Notes: generated by a model not told the origin, from the letters alone. Positions 34,788 through 43,304 are shown, numbered from the stretch's first letter. The stretch is DNA of 64,000 nt from Glacieibacterium sp965200405 (GCF_965200405.1 NZ_OZ241356.1:2418001-2482000), one strand, 5' to 3'. Translations and numbers: made by a program.

Positions 34788-35959
34788 GCGGAACGGCCTG
34801 GACCGTCCGGCTGGCAATCGTGAACTCGATCGGCTTCAGCGCGACGACGATCATGCCGTTGTGGATCGCGGCATTGCCCTCCACGCTGGGCCTGCCGGCG
34901 TGGCAGATCGGACTTGTCGCAACCGCTCAGCTGATCGCGTGTGGACTGTTCAACGTCGCGTCGCCCTGGCTTTTCGGCCGGTTGCCGCCGCTGATAGTGG
35001 CGCGTTTCACGCTGATCGTCGCGACAGTAGCTGGACTGTTGCAGGCGACCGCGCTGACCGCTGCGTCGCTGCCCGCGTTCGCGGCGGCGGCATTGGTGTC
35101 GGGCGCGGTGCTCGGCGTCCTGCTGGGCATGACCAACCGGATCATGGCCGGCGTCAGCCATGTCCAGAAAGGCTATGCGGTCTTCCAGATCGTCGAGGTC
35201 TGTTTCGCGTCGGCGCTCTATCTGGGCAGCGCCGGCCTGCTCGATCGCTTGGGACCTCAGGCCATCTTCGTGCTGATGGCGATCACCGGTGCAGGTGGCG
35301 TCGCCGCTTTGCACGGGCTTGCTGCGCCCCGGTCCGGCGATGGCCATGCACCGCTCGTCGAGGTCGATCGACCCCGGTTCCTGCATGGTGCCCTGCTGCT
35401 GATCGCGATGCTGTGCTTCTTCTCGGGCCAGAGCAGCATCAACTCGTTCGTCATCCAGATCGGACACGACATCGGCCTTGACGCCGCCAGCGTCGCGCAG
35501 ATCGTCGGCACGGGTATGATCTGTGCCCTTGCCGGTGCCGCTGCCGCGCGCCTGATGGGCGAGCGCTTCGGCACCACGGTGCCGATCGTGGTGGTCGCGC
35601 TGTTGCTCGCCGCCGATTTCCTGTTCCTGACGCGGTCTCCGTCGCCGACCGGTTTCGCGCTTGGGGTCGGCTTCATCCCGCTGGGCACGATCATGGCGGT
35701 GCCGTTCTTCTTCACGGCGCTGGCCCGGGTCGACGCGCGCGGGCGGTTCGCCGCGGTCGGCCCTGCCTTCCTGCTCGGCGGCGTCGCGCTTGGGCCGTTG
35801 ATTTCCACGGCGCTCGACGGCGCCATCGGCCGCGTCGCGCTCGGCGTTGTCGCTGGGTCGTTGATGACAGTCGCCGGCCTTCTGGCATTCGCCCATCGCA
35901 GGAGGAAACCGACCGTGCCCGCGTCGAGGCAGAGCATCGCAGCCTTCGGTCCAGAATAG
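34784..35959 (+). CDS. MFS transporter
   Basis: A 391-residue 12-helix protein whose ATG overlaps the previous stop (ATGA). The first helix starts VRLAIVNSIGFSATTIMPLW. A short charged loop after helix 2 stands where the family A-motif would be but is not canonical, and there is a central polar loop after about residue 190 (APRSGDGHAPLVEVDRP). It is the last gene of the island and probably moves the substrate, or a product, across the inner membrane after the TonB receptor has brought it to the periplasm. Direction and substrate cannot be read from the sequence. Confidence 0.85.
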   Translation: MSGTAWTVRLAIVNSIGFSATTIMPLWIAALPSTLGLPAWQIGLVATAQLIACGLFNVASPWLFGRLPPLIVARFTLIVATVAGLLQATALTAASLPAFAAAALVSGAVLGVLLGMTNRIMAGVSHVQKGYAVFQIVEVCFASALYLGSAGLLDRLGPQAIFVLMAITGAGGVAALHGLAAPRSGDGHAPLVEVDRPRFLHGALLLIAMLCFFSGQSSINSFVIQIGHDIGLDAASVAQIVGTGMICALAGAAAARLMGERFGTTVPIVVVALLLAADFLFLTRSPSPTGFALGVGFIPLGTIMAVPFFFTALARVDARGRFAAVGPAFLLGGVALGPLISTALDGAIGRVALGVVAGSLMTVAGLLAFAHRRRKPTVPASRQSIAAFGPE

Positions 35960-36004
35960 CGTGTGAGAGCAGGCACCATTCTGTCAGCGCGGAGCCAGGT
36001 GAGC

Positions 36005-36033
36005 CGACCGGCGTCTCGCCGCATCGGCGGTCG
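36005..36033. terminator. Weak hairpin between convergent genes
   Basis: CGACCGGCG and CGGCGGTCG can pair (8 of 9) around an 11-base loop, between the MFS stop (35959) and the convergent SDR gene. There is no T-run. It could end transcription from either side; support is modest. Confidence 0.3.
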
Positions 36034-36137
36034 TGCCTGCCTGTCGCGCTTCGGTGGTTCGACATCAGCCGACCAAATCAGGGCAAAAACGCTTCCTCTT
36101 GGGATGGTCTTGTCTCGACCGCGCTAACCGATCTTGT

Positions 36138-36890
36138 TCAACCGCGGCCGATAAATGGCATCTTGGTCGCCATCACGGACATGAATTGGACATTGGCGTC
36201 GAGCGGCAGGGAATCCATATAGACTATGGCGTCACCGATATGGTCGACGCTCATCACTGGCTCGGGTCGCAGCGAGCCATCCGCTTGCGGAACACCGCCG
36301 GTCATCTTGGCGGTCATATCCGTGGCAGCGTTGCCGATGTCGATCTGGCCACAGGCAATGTTAAACGGTCGCCCGTCGAGAGACGCGCATTTGGTAAGTC
36401 CCGTCACCGCGTGCTTGCTGGCAGTATAGGACGAGGAATTCGGGCGCGGCGCATGTGCCGATATCGAGCCGTTGTTGATGATGCGCCCGCCCTGGGGCGC
36501 TTGCGCCTTCATCACCCGAAATGCCGCGCGCAGACATAGGAATGTGCCGGTGAGATTGACGCCGATGACCTTCAACCAATCATCCACCGTCAGGGCATCG
36601 ATCGGGACGGCGGCGGTGCTGGTGCCGGCGTTGTTGAACAACAGGTCGACGCGTCCGAACCGTTCGACGACAGTATCGAACAAACGATCGACAGACACTG
36701 GATCGGTCACGTCCGTGGCGATGCAGAGCGCGGTACCGCCGGCTTGCTCCACCATCGCGCCGGTTTCCTGCAGTGAACTCAGCCGCCGACCGGCCAACGC
36801 TACGGAATAGCCCCGCCGTGCGAGTGCTATGGCGACAGTGCGGCCGATGCCGCTGCCCGCGCCCGTCACGATCGCGATCCTAACCGTCAT
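36138..36890 (-). CDS. Short-chain dehydrogenase/reductase
   Basis: A 250-residue classical SDR from the ATG at 36890. The cofactor motif is VTGAGSGIGRTVAIA (TGxxxGIG), NNAG is in LLFNNAGTS, and the catalytic triad is present: Ser near 140 (NNGSISAHAP), Tyr and Lys in SSYTASKHA. A basic residue after beta-2 (AGRRLSS) favours NADP(H). Substrate is unknown. It is alone on the minus strand, convergent with the heterocycle-island MFS gene, and not obviously part of that island. Confidence 0.88.
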   Translation of the reverse strand: MTVRIAIVTGAGSGIGRTVAIALARRGYSVALAGRRLSSLQETGAMVEQAGGTALCIATDVTDPVSVDRLFDTVVERFGRVDLLFNNAGTSTAAVPIDALTVDDWLKVIGVNLTGTFLCLRAAFRVMKAQAPQGGRIINNGSISAHAPRPNSSSYTASKHAVTGLTKCASLDGRPFNIACGQIDIGNAATDMTAKMTGGVPQADGSLRPEPVMSVDHIGDAIVYMDSLPLDANVQFMSVMATKMPFIGRG

Positions 36891-37276
36891 ACTGCAATGC
36901 TCACGCTTGGCACAGAGGACGATTGTCGAGGTCAGCGCCGAGATTGTCGAGCGTGATTTACAGCGGGTCGCTGTGCGTCTCTCGGTCGGGCATTTTACGC
37001 AGCGGTGCGAAGGGCAGCGGCCCGCGACCCCGCTCTCGTTTGGGTGCCGGGGCAAGGCCATTGCGTTAGGGAGATTGAGGAGCTGCCAGGCGCTTCGCAG
37101 TACGCATCGCCAGCATCGCCGGGCGGGAACGCCGTTGAACCTGCTCCCGCCCCAGCGCTGGCTGGCAATGAGGGCGATGCTGAAGGGGTTCCGAATAGGG
37201 GCAAAGTCTTCGAGCTTGGGTGGAACAGTCACGCTATTGCTGCGTCATCATCGAGATCGCCATTATGGAGCCGATA
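36891..37276. other. 386-base gap with no convincing gene
   Basis: Several frames stay open on both strands, but none has a ribosome site, a recognisable domain or plausible composition; the proline/glycine-rich minus frame at 36995-37204 looks like GC-rich noise. The right end carries the GGAG ribosome site of the next gene, and promoters for the two divergent flanking genes must be here. No transposon end was found. Confidence 0.5.
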
Positions 37277-37960
37277 ATGATGAAGGACACAGGTCGCCCT
37301 GGAGATCGCTTCAAGCACGGGCTGCTCGCCTTGCTAGCGTCGGCGATCGGCTTGGTTCCGGTGGCTGGGCACTCGGCGGGTGTGTTGTCGGGCCATTTCA
37401 ATGGTACCGCCTTTGACAGTGAATTCTATGTTCCGCCTTTCGGCGACTTCGACAACAGTCGGATCCCCGGGAGCTTTCTTATCGATCTTAGCGGATGCGT
37501 CGCGGGTCCGGAGCCCGTGCCCTTCCCAGGTGCTTGTCTGGCTTCCGAAGCTTCGTTCCTCACGGCGGTGATACCGGGACAGTCGAGCACTTACGGACAA
37601 CCACAGACGCTGGTGGAAGTCTCGAATACGCCCGACACACAGCGCCTGAGTATCATATTCGGCTTCACGAACCCATATTCGGGTGCCCGGCTCGAGTTGG
37701 TTGGCGGGACCAATGCTTTCATCATTGGCACCGACTTCAGCAGCCTGCATCCTGGCACGGTCGACCTCGCGGGCTCGACGCTTACGCTCATGGGCGGGCG
37801 CACTTACCGGGCCAGGGTGGCGCTGAGTTCTTTCACCTTCGATCAGTCCGGGGCAGCTGTACCCGATGCGCCGACCTGGGCCCTGTTGCTTGCCGGCTTT
37901 ACGATGATCGGCGTTGCGGGGCGCGTGGGGCAAAGGAGGTCCACGCCGACACTCGAGTGA
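37277..37960 (+). CDS. Exported protein with PEPxxWA-CTERM-like sorting tail
   Basis: About 227 residues. ATGs at 37265 and 37277 are both possible; GGAG at 37268 favours 37277. An N-terminal signal peptide (HGLLALLASAIGLVPVAG) leads into a beta-rich body without known enzyme motifs. The C-terminus is PDAPTWALLLAGFTMIGVAG followed by RVGQRR: a proline-tryptophan motif, one membrane helix and a basic tail, the layout of PEPxxWA-CTERM domains used by sphingomonads to sort exopolysaccharide-linked proteins through exosortase. The motif is altered (P-D-A-P instead of P-E-P), so efficient sorting is uncertain. No exosortase is in this window. Confidence 0.75.
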   Translation: MMKDTGRPGDRFKHGLLALLASAIGLVPVAGHSAGVLSGHFNGTAFDSEFYVPPFGDFDNSRIPGSFLIDLSGCVAGPEPVPFPGACLASEASFLTAVIPGQSSTYGQPQTLVEVSNTPDTQRLSIIFGFTNPYSGARLELVGGTNAFIIGTDFSSLHPGTVDLAGSTLTLMGGRTYRARVALSSFTFDQSGAAVPDAPTWALLLAGFTMIGVAGRVGQRRSTPTLE

Positions 37961-37963
37961 CGA

Positions 37964-39013
37964 TCAAACCTGCAGCGGACCATTGGCGACTGGCGCGCCA
38001 AAATCGGGCGAGCCGTCCTTGCGGTAGGTGAAGTGCTGCACGCGCGTGTGCCGGTTGGGATCGAACAGCGGGTCGCCAACGATCTTCTCATAATCGCGAC
38101 CGTGATAGACGAGCACATCGCGACCGCGTTCGTCGACGGTGAAGCTGTTGTGGCCGGGACCGTAGACGCTGTTCGCCGCCGAACTCACGAACACCGGGAC
38201 CGGCGACTTGCTCCAGGCACCCGGGTCCATGATGTTGGCGTTGTCCGCAGCGGTCAGCATGCCCAGGCAATAGCGTGCGTCGGTGGCACTTGCCGAATAG
38301 GTCAGGAACAGTCGACCGTTGCGGGCCAGCAGCGCGGGCGCCTCGGCGACCTTGTAGCCACGGGTCTCCCAGTCGAGCGTCGGCACGGTCAACCGCGCCG
38401 GCGGGGCTCCCAGCGTCAGCGGTGTCGCCAGGGGAGCGAGATAAAGGTTGGAGTTGGTGTCGATGCCCGGCTCGCGCTGCGCCCAGCACAGGTAGCGCTG
38501 GCCGCGGTGCACGAAGCTGGTGGAATCGAGGTTGAAGCTGTCCCACGCCATCTGGACTTGGCCGAGCATCGACCATTTGCCCGTCATCGGGTCGGGACCA
38601 TTGCAGGCGACTGCCCAGGTCCGGATCCGAAAGACGTCCTCGCCGCCGCCGCTGGGTCCGGCAGCGAAGTACATGATCCAGCGGCCGTCGATGTAATGCA
38701 GCTCGGGAGCCCAGACGAATCCCGACAACGGGCCGCTGGCAAGGTGCCGCCACAACACGGCCTCATGCGCCGTGGCGAGGCCGGCCAGCGTCCGCGACCG
38801 GCGCAGGACCAGCCTGTCGTACTCGGGCACCGAGCCGGTCATGTAGTACCAGCCGTCGATGTGACGGAAGATTTGCGCGTCGGCGCGCTGATGAACGAGA
38901 GGGTTGACCGGCCGGTCCATCCGCACCGGCTTCGTCGGCTTTGCGAGAGCGGCTACCGCGACAGTCGCAGCCGCGCCCCCGAGCAACAGGCGGCGTGACA
39001 GGTCGCTCATCAT
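37964..39013 (-). CDS. GH43-family glycosidase, Tat-like export signal
   Basis: A 349-residue protein with a Tat-type signal (LSRRLLLGGAAATVAVAALA). The five-bladed propeller of GH43 is indicated by the three expected acids in order: base Asp in HQRADAQIFRHIDG, pKa-setting Asp in FNLDSTSFVHRG, and acid Glu in YKVAEAPALL. Family members are arabinofuranosidases, xylosidases and arabinanases. It may add to the GH67/GH3 xylan functions at the left edge, but it lies about 33 kb away and alone. AAGGAAAG precedes the two start ATGs. Confidence 0.87.
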   Translation of the reverse strand: MMSDLSRRLLLGGAAATVAVAALAKPTKPVRMDRPVNPLVHQRADAQIFRHIDGWYYMTGSVPEYDRLVLRRSRTLAGLATAHEAVLWRHLASGPLSGFVWAPELHYIDGRWIMYFAAGPSGGGEDVFRIRTWAVACNGPDPMTGKWSMLGQVQMAWDSFNLDSTSFVHRGQRYLCWAQREPGIDTNSNLYLAPLATPLTLGAPPARLTVPTLDWETRGYKVAEAPALLARNGRLFLTYSASATDARYCLGMLTAADNANIMDPGAWSKSPVPVFVSSAANSVYGPGHNSFTVDERGRDVLVYHGRDYEKIVGDPLFDPNRHTRVQHFTYRKDGSPDFGAPVANGPLQV

Positions 39014-39203
39014 GTCTTTCCTTGCGGGGCAGCGGTATGAAATAGGATGCTAGCACAGCTAGCCATGATCCGTAACGACCGCGCCAGCCCATCGACCTGC
39101 GGATAAATATAGCGATAGCTCATTCCCAGCGCACGGCCGACTTCGAAACTCAGGCCATGCTGGATATATCAGAATACAGCGCTATGGATTGGATCGTTCG
39201 ACG

Positions 39204-39515
39204 ATGAAGAGGCTTGCGGTTGCCTTGTTGGCCCTCGTCGTGATGCCGGCCGCTACGCAGGAAATGCCTATGGCGGCCCACGTCTGCCCAAGGGACACTG
39301 AACCGGTTCCGGCGGTGCTGGCTGCCTGGAGCAACAACTAACCGCTGGTTGCCGCAAAGAACGAAGGATTGCTCGGGCAAACACGCGTGTCTCCCGGCGC
39401 CTGGCTCGATCTGGTCAAGGGTAAGGCGGCTCTGGAGTCAGTTGGGCACCGCCACAAAAGTCGCTTAACGCGCCAAATGCAGACGTTTCTGAAACTCTCG
39501 GCCGCTCAGGTTTGA
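39204..39515 (+). pseudogene. Broken small exported-protein gene (in-frame stop)
   Basis: ATG 39204 starts a good signal peptide (MKRLAVALLALVVMPAA) and a mature part VCPRDTEPVPAVLAAWSNN, then hits TAA at 39339. The same frame continues open for 57 more codons with related-looking sequence (PLVAAKNEGLLGQTRV, PGAWLDLVKGKAALESVGHRH). That second half resembles the end of a small exported sphingomonad family I recall as having an AWxDVVxxGxxLxSxxHGHGP segment; the match is from memory. The gene therefore looks inactivated by a nonsense mutation and probably also shortened internally. A selenocysteine or read-through explanation does not apply to TAA. Confidence 0.5.
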
Positions 39516-39581
39516 GAGGCCCCCAGTCTCAAAATCGGTCGGTCAGGCCGCTCGCCTCATCCATTTCTCGGTCGGCACTGG

Positions 39582-40214
39582 TCAGAGCCTCACGAACCGA
39601 TAGGCGAAGCGATCGGTTTTGCCCTTGATCGAGGGATCGAACACCTTGATCGAGTGCGCATCGTCGTTGTCAGCGAGCAGGGTGGTTTCCGCGTCAAGCT
39701 TGAAGCCGGCGGCCTCAACCTCCTCGCGAACCGCTGCAGGGTCGATCCGATGCAGTGACTGGGTGTTGCTCGTGCCGGAACCAGCGGCGGCGGCGTGGTC
39801 GATGACGACATAGGACCCGCCGGGCTTGAGCTGTTCAAAGACGGCTCGATTGAACTGAGCCGCCGTCGCGCCCCTGGCCTGCATCAACGCCGTGTGGAGA
39901 TCGTGGTAGAACAGATGCAGCCACACGACGTCCGCTGGTTGCGTAACTTTACGCATCTCCACGAGGTCCGCCGAGGCCGCTTCGACGTTTTGCCGGCCCG
40001 GCTCCTTCGCCAGCGTCCGCATGCGGCCGACCGGATCGTTCTCGAAATGGGCGACCTCGGCCGGGACGAAGCTGGAGACCCGCCCTTGGGATCCCACGAC
40101 GTCGGAGAACAGGCGGGTCCAATCGCCGTCGCCGGGATAAACGTCGATGACGGTGGAGCCCGCAGCGACACGCGCGAACCGGATCAGCTCGGATTGCCTG
40201 GTCTGGTCGTACAT
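39582..40214 (-). CDS. Class I SAM-dependent methyltransferase-like protein
   Basis: A 210-residue protein from the ATG at 40214, which follows AAGGAGG (the frame's earlier ATG at 40232 has no such site). Motif I is VIDVYPGDGDWTRLFSDVV and the post-motif YVVIDHAAAAGSGTS matches a family of predicted methyltransferases often annotated in sphingomonads and xanthomonads. The usual motif I is E/DxGxGxG; here YPGDGDW departs from it but is the usual form in this subfamily. Substrate unknown. It follows the broken NAD(P)-binding gene by 25 bases and may be the end of the SDR transcription unit. Confidence 0.78.
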   Translation of the reverse strand: MYDQTRQSELIRFARVAAGSTVIDVYPGDGDWTRLFSDVVGSQGRVSSFVPAEVAHFENDPVGRMRTLAKEPGRQNVEAASADLVEMRKVTQPADVVWLHLFYHDLHTALMQARGATAAQFNRAVFEQLKPGGSYVVIDHAAAAGSGTSNTQSLHRIDPAAVREEVEAAGFKLDAETTLLADNDDAHSIKVFDPSIKGKTDRFAYRFVRL

Positions 40215-40239
40215 CGGAACCTCCTTGAACATGTTGTCT

Positions 40240-40487
40240 TCAAAACGGGTAGGTGGTTGGGGCTATGACGCGCGCAAATGGCTGCGGTCGGTAGGCAGTC
40301 GGTGCGAAGCCAAGATCCTCCGCGAGCGTGCCGACTTGCGTTGCAGCATCTTCGTCGTCGCTCGCCAGGAACACGCAAAGTGTTTCGGGTCGCGCGTCGT
40401 TGCGACTGACACTTCGATACCCTTGCGGGCGAATGCCCTGGCGAGGGCTTGGCCGATCTCGCCGAAGCCGATGATGGCGTAGCTCAT
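40240..40487 (-). pseudogene. Remnant of an NADPH-dependent F420 reductase-like gene (internal deletion)
   Basis: The ATG at 40487 begins an intact family N-terminus, MSYAIIGFGEIGQALARAF (dinucleotide-binding loop), that stays in frame for about 34 residues to ATTRDP. The normal middle of about 120 residues is missing. In the next frame the family C-terminus follows at once: VFLASDDEDAATQVGTLAED, then LGFAPTAYRP, ending at TGA 40240. So a large deletion joined head and tail out of frame. The product read from the ATG frame is nonsense after the junction. The intact family oxidises or reduces small substrates with NADP. It lies between an SDR gene and the methyltransferase. Confidence 0.8.
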
Positions 40488-40519
40488 GATGTTTCTCCGA
40501 TCACGTGTGATGCCGGGGA

Positions 40520-41272
40520 TCAGACTTGCGCCAGCCCTCCGTCGACCGCGAGATCCACGCCGGTGATGTATGAACTTTCATCGGAGGCGAGGAACATCAC
40601 GGCAGCCGCGATTTCCTCGGGCTTGGCCCTACGGCCCATGGGAACCTGCGAAGCGAACTGGGCGGCCGCTTGCTCGGCTTGCTCAGGGGTAAGGCCCGTC
40701 GTCGTCGCGAGGGCGGGAGTTTCGGTCGGTCCGGGACTCATCGTGTTGACGCGGATGTTGCGGTCCTTGAGCTCGAGTGTCCACGAGCGCGAGAAGCTGC
40801 GCACGGCCGCCTTGCTCGCGGCGTAGGCACTGAATGCCGGCAACCCCATCACGTTCGAGACCGACGAGGTCAGGATGATCGATCCGCCGTCCTTGAAAAG
40901 CGGAAGAGCCTTTTGGACGGTAAAGAACAGGCCTTTCACGTTGACGTCGAAGGTCTGGTCGAAATGGGCCTCGGTCGCCACCTCGAGCGGAGCGATGGTT
41001 CCCGCACCCGCGTTCGCGAAGAGAATGTCGATGTGCCCGTGCTTCTCCTTCACGATGGCGTAGAGCCGGTCCAGATCGTCCAGGTTCGACACGTCCCCGA
41101 CGACCGTCGTCACGCTGTTCCCGATTAGGGCTGCGGCCTCCTCCAGCTCTTTCTCCCGTCGCCCGGTAATGACGACGTGCGCGCCTTCTGCCACGAAGCG
41201 CCTGGCCGTGGCCAAGCCGATCCCGCTGCTGCCGCCGGTGATGACGGCGATCTTGCCTTCGAACTTTTTCAT
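40520..41272 (-). CDS. Short-chain dehydrogenase/reductase (3-oxoacyl-ACP reductase/glucose dehydrogenase-like)
   Basis: A 250-residue classical SDR from the ATG at 41272 with AAGGAT upstream. TGGSSGIGLATARRF binds the cofactor, FANAGAGT is the NNAG-type motif, and the triad is Ser in LTSSVSN, Tyr and Lys in SAYAASKAA. VITGRREKE favours NADP(H). It ends SSYITGVDLAVDGGLAQV, as in many tandem SDRs. It is about 47 bases downstream of a second, similar SDR and both are divergent from a LysR regulator, so they probably form one LysR-controlled unit. Confidence 0.88.
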   Translation of the reverse strand: MKKFEGKIAVITGGSSGIGLATARRFVAEGAHVVITGRREKELEEAAALIGNSVTTVVGDVSNLDDLDRLYAIVKEKHGHIDILFANAGAGTIAPLEVATEAHFDQTFDVNVKGLFFTVQKALPLFKDGGSIILTSSVSNVMGLPAFSAYAASKAAVRSFSRSWTLELKDRNIRVNTMSPGPTETPALATTTGLTPEQAEQAAAQFASQVPMGRRAKPEEIAAAVMFLASDESSYITGVDLAVDGGLAQV

Positions 41273-41318
41273 GGTGTTATCCTTCATTGCGTGAGCCGGG
41301 AAATGGATCGCGATTGGG

Positions 41319-42053
41319 TCAGAGCTGCGCCAGGCCGCCGTCGACGGCGAGCTCGCTGGCGGTCATGAAGCTGCTGTCCGACGAGGCGAGGAAGGCAGCC
41401 GCAGCCCCGAGCTCCGCTGGCTCGGCCATGCGCTGGAGGGCGGTCATCGAGCCGTAGATCTTCTGGCCTTCTTCGCCGAGCGCTGCCTTGGCGAGCTCGG
41501 TCGCCGTCGGCCCCGGCGACAGCACATTGACCCGAATGCCGGTACCCTTCAGGTCCTCGGCCCACGTCCGCGCGAGGTTGCGTACCGCCGCCTTGCTGGC
41601 GTTATAGGCCGTAAAGCTCGGAGCGCCCGTGGTGCCGGCGCTCGATCCGGTCAGGATGATCGACCCGCCCGGGCCCATCAGCGGCAGCGCTTGCTGGACC
41701 GTGAAGATCGTGCCCTTCACATTGGTGTCGAAGGTCTCGTCGATATGTACGGCGGTGATCTCGCCAAGCTTCAGCTGGCTTCCCGCCCCGGCGTTGGCGA
41801 AGAGGATGTCGAGTGTTCCGCGCTCCGCCTGCACTGCAGCGTAGAGCCGGCCGAGGTCGGCTGGGTCGGAGACCGAGCCCTTAACCGCGCGAGCATTGGG
41901 CCCGAGTTCGGCAACCGCGGTGTCGAGCGCGTCCTGCCGACGACCGAAGATGAAGACGAAGGCGCCCTCCTCAATGAAGCGCTGTGCTGCGGCGAGGCCG
42001 ATGCCGGTGGCACCACCGGTGATCACGGCAGTCTTTCCACTTAGTCTGGTCAT
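41319..42053 (-). CDS. Short-chain dehydrogenase/reductase, first gene of LysR-linked unit
   Basis: A 244-residue SDR from the ATG at 42053 (an ATG at 42062 is too close to the ribosome site). TGGATGIGLAAAQRF, LFANAGAGS, and triad Ser in LTGSSAG, Tyr and Lys in TAYNASKAA are all present. It is clearly related to the downstream SDR (same NAGAG, AVDGGLAQ ending), which suggests a tandem duplication followed by divergence. Substrate unknown; regulation by the divergent LysR gene is likely. Confidence 0.88.
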   Translation of the reverse strand: MTRLSGKTAVITGGATGIGLAAAQRFIEEGAFVFIFGRRQDALDTAVAELGPNARAVKGSVSDPADLGRLYAAVQAERGTLDILFANAGAGSQLKLGEITAVHIDETFDTNVKGTIFTVQQALPLMGPGGSIILTGSSAGTTGAPSFTAYNASKAAVRNLARTWAEDLKGTGIRVNVLSPGPTATELAKAALGEEGQKIYGSMTALQRMAEPAELGAAAAFLASSDSSFMTASELAVDGGLAQL

Positions 42054-42260
42054 GTCCTGCATCCTTTGGTCGTTGGGGACCGAGCCCCGTGAACATCCAG
42101 ATAGGGCAGCAGGAGATCGGCGATGAGTGCGAAGCCGCGCACATCCGTGGTGCGAAAACGATCCAGAGGGACTGTTATGCACTGCGAGGATCGCGAAAAC
42201 CGACGCTTTGTGTTTAAAGACAACGGCCGAGATACAGCGGCAGCGGCGCGGAAATGCACC

Positions 42261-43148
42261 ATGATCGACTGGGATGACGTTCGCTACTTTCTCGCCGCCG
42301 CGCGCGGCGGGTCGGTGCGGGCCGCCGCCGGGCGCCTCGGGGTGAATCACTCGACCGCGCTACGACGCATCGCCCAGCTCGAGGAACATCTGGGCGCGCA
42401 GATGTTCGAAAAACTGCCCTCGGGCTATCGCCTGACCGCTGCAGGCGAGGAGGTCCTCGATCTCGCGGTCCAGATGGAAGCGTCGTCGCACCAGCTGGAA
42501 ACACGTGTCCTGGGGCGCGACCAAAGCGTGCGGGGGCGGTTACGGGTCACGCTGACACCAATTCTAGCGACCCACCTGCTCATGCCGGATTTCGCCGATT
42601 TCGCCCGGCTGCACCCGGACATCGAGATGGAAATCCTGTCCTCTGGCGAGTTGGCAAACCTGACCAAGCGGGAGGCCGATGTCGCGATCCGCGTTGTCTA
42701 CGACCGCAAGACCCTGCCGCTCAATCTTCACGGCCTGAAGGGACCCGAGTTGTTCGGCGGTGTCTACGTGTCTCGCGACCGGCTCGCTGCGTGGCGCGCG
42801 GGAGCGCCCGAACCCTTCCGATGGGTGGTTATCAGCATGCACGGCATTCCGGACTGGGCCAGCGGCGGCGAGATTACCACGACGGGGGTGCCGTTCAGGG
42901 TGACGGACGCCGCAGCGGAAATCGCGGCGGTACGTCAGGGTTTGGGGATCACGACGCTGCCGTGCTTTGTCGGCGATGCCGACCCCTTGCTGGCGAGGGT
43001 GCCCGGCACCGGCCTGCACCTGTACGGAACGCTTTGGTTGCTCACGCAGGGGGAGACCCGCAAGACGAAGCGCGTGCAGCTGTTTACGCAGTTTCTATCC
43101 CAAAGGCTTGCCGCGCACGCCACGCTCCTTGCGGGACTGTCGCTATAG
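42261..43148 (+). CDS. LysR-family transcriptional regulator
   Basis: A 295-residue regulator from ATG 42261 (MIDWDDVRYFLAAA); the frame is open to 42123 but the family begins here. The N-terminal winged helix-turn-helix is GGSVRAAAGRLGVNHSTALR, followed by the linker helix and a periplasmic-binding-like effector domain. Short type LysR proteins that start WDDxRxFLAxA are common beside oxidoreductase genes. It is divergent from the two SDR genes over a 207-base region that should contain its operators. Confidence 0.9.
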   Translation: MIDWDDVRYFLAAARGGSVRAAAGRLGVNHSTALRRIAQLEEHLGAQMFEKLPSGYRLTAAGEEVLDLAVQMEASSHQLETRVLGRDQSVRGRLRVTLTPILATHLLMPDFADFARLHPDIEMEILSSGELANLTKREADVAIRVVYDRKTLPLNLHGLKGPELFGGVYVSRDRLAAWRAGAPEPFRWVVISMHGIPDWASGGEITTTGVPFRVTDAAAEIAAVRQGLGITTLPCFVGDADPLLARVPGTGLHLYGTLWLLTQGETRKTKRVQLFTQFLSQRLAAHATLLAGLSL

Positions 43149-43163
43149 CGCGATTGATGCAGT

Positions 43164-43181
43164 CGCTCGTCGCGACGAGCG
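43164..43181. terminator. Perfect palindrome between convergent LysR and TetR genes
   Basis: CGCTCGT-CGCG-ACGAGCG is an 18-base perfect palindrome 16 bases after the LysR stop and before the convergent TetR stop. It may fold as a terminator hairpin for the LysR transcript, though no T-run follows. Confidence 0.35.
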
Positions 43182-43304
43182 GAGATGTGCTTCGGTAATT
43201 TCCGACCGTTCACCCTCTCGCGTCTCCACGGCGTTGATACATTGGGGGCGGCGACAGCCCGGCGGGCCGAACGCGCTTCGACCTCACCTTCCGACTTGAT
43301 TGGG

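Noticed and set aside
24180..35959. Island as an ergothioneine degradation cluster
   Set aside because: DUF917 suggested it, but no ergothionase, urocanase-like hydratase or trimethylamine-linked gene is present, so only the wider hydantoin/thiohydantoin idea is kept.
36829..37416. 195-codon plus frame before the CTERM protein
   Set aside because: No ribosome site, no family resemblance, and it overlaps two better-supported genes.
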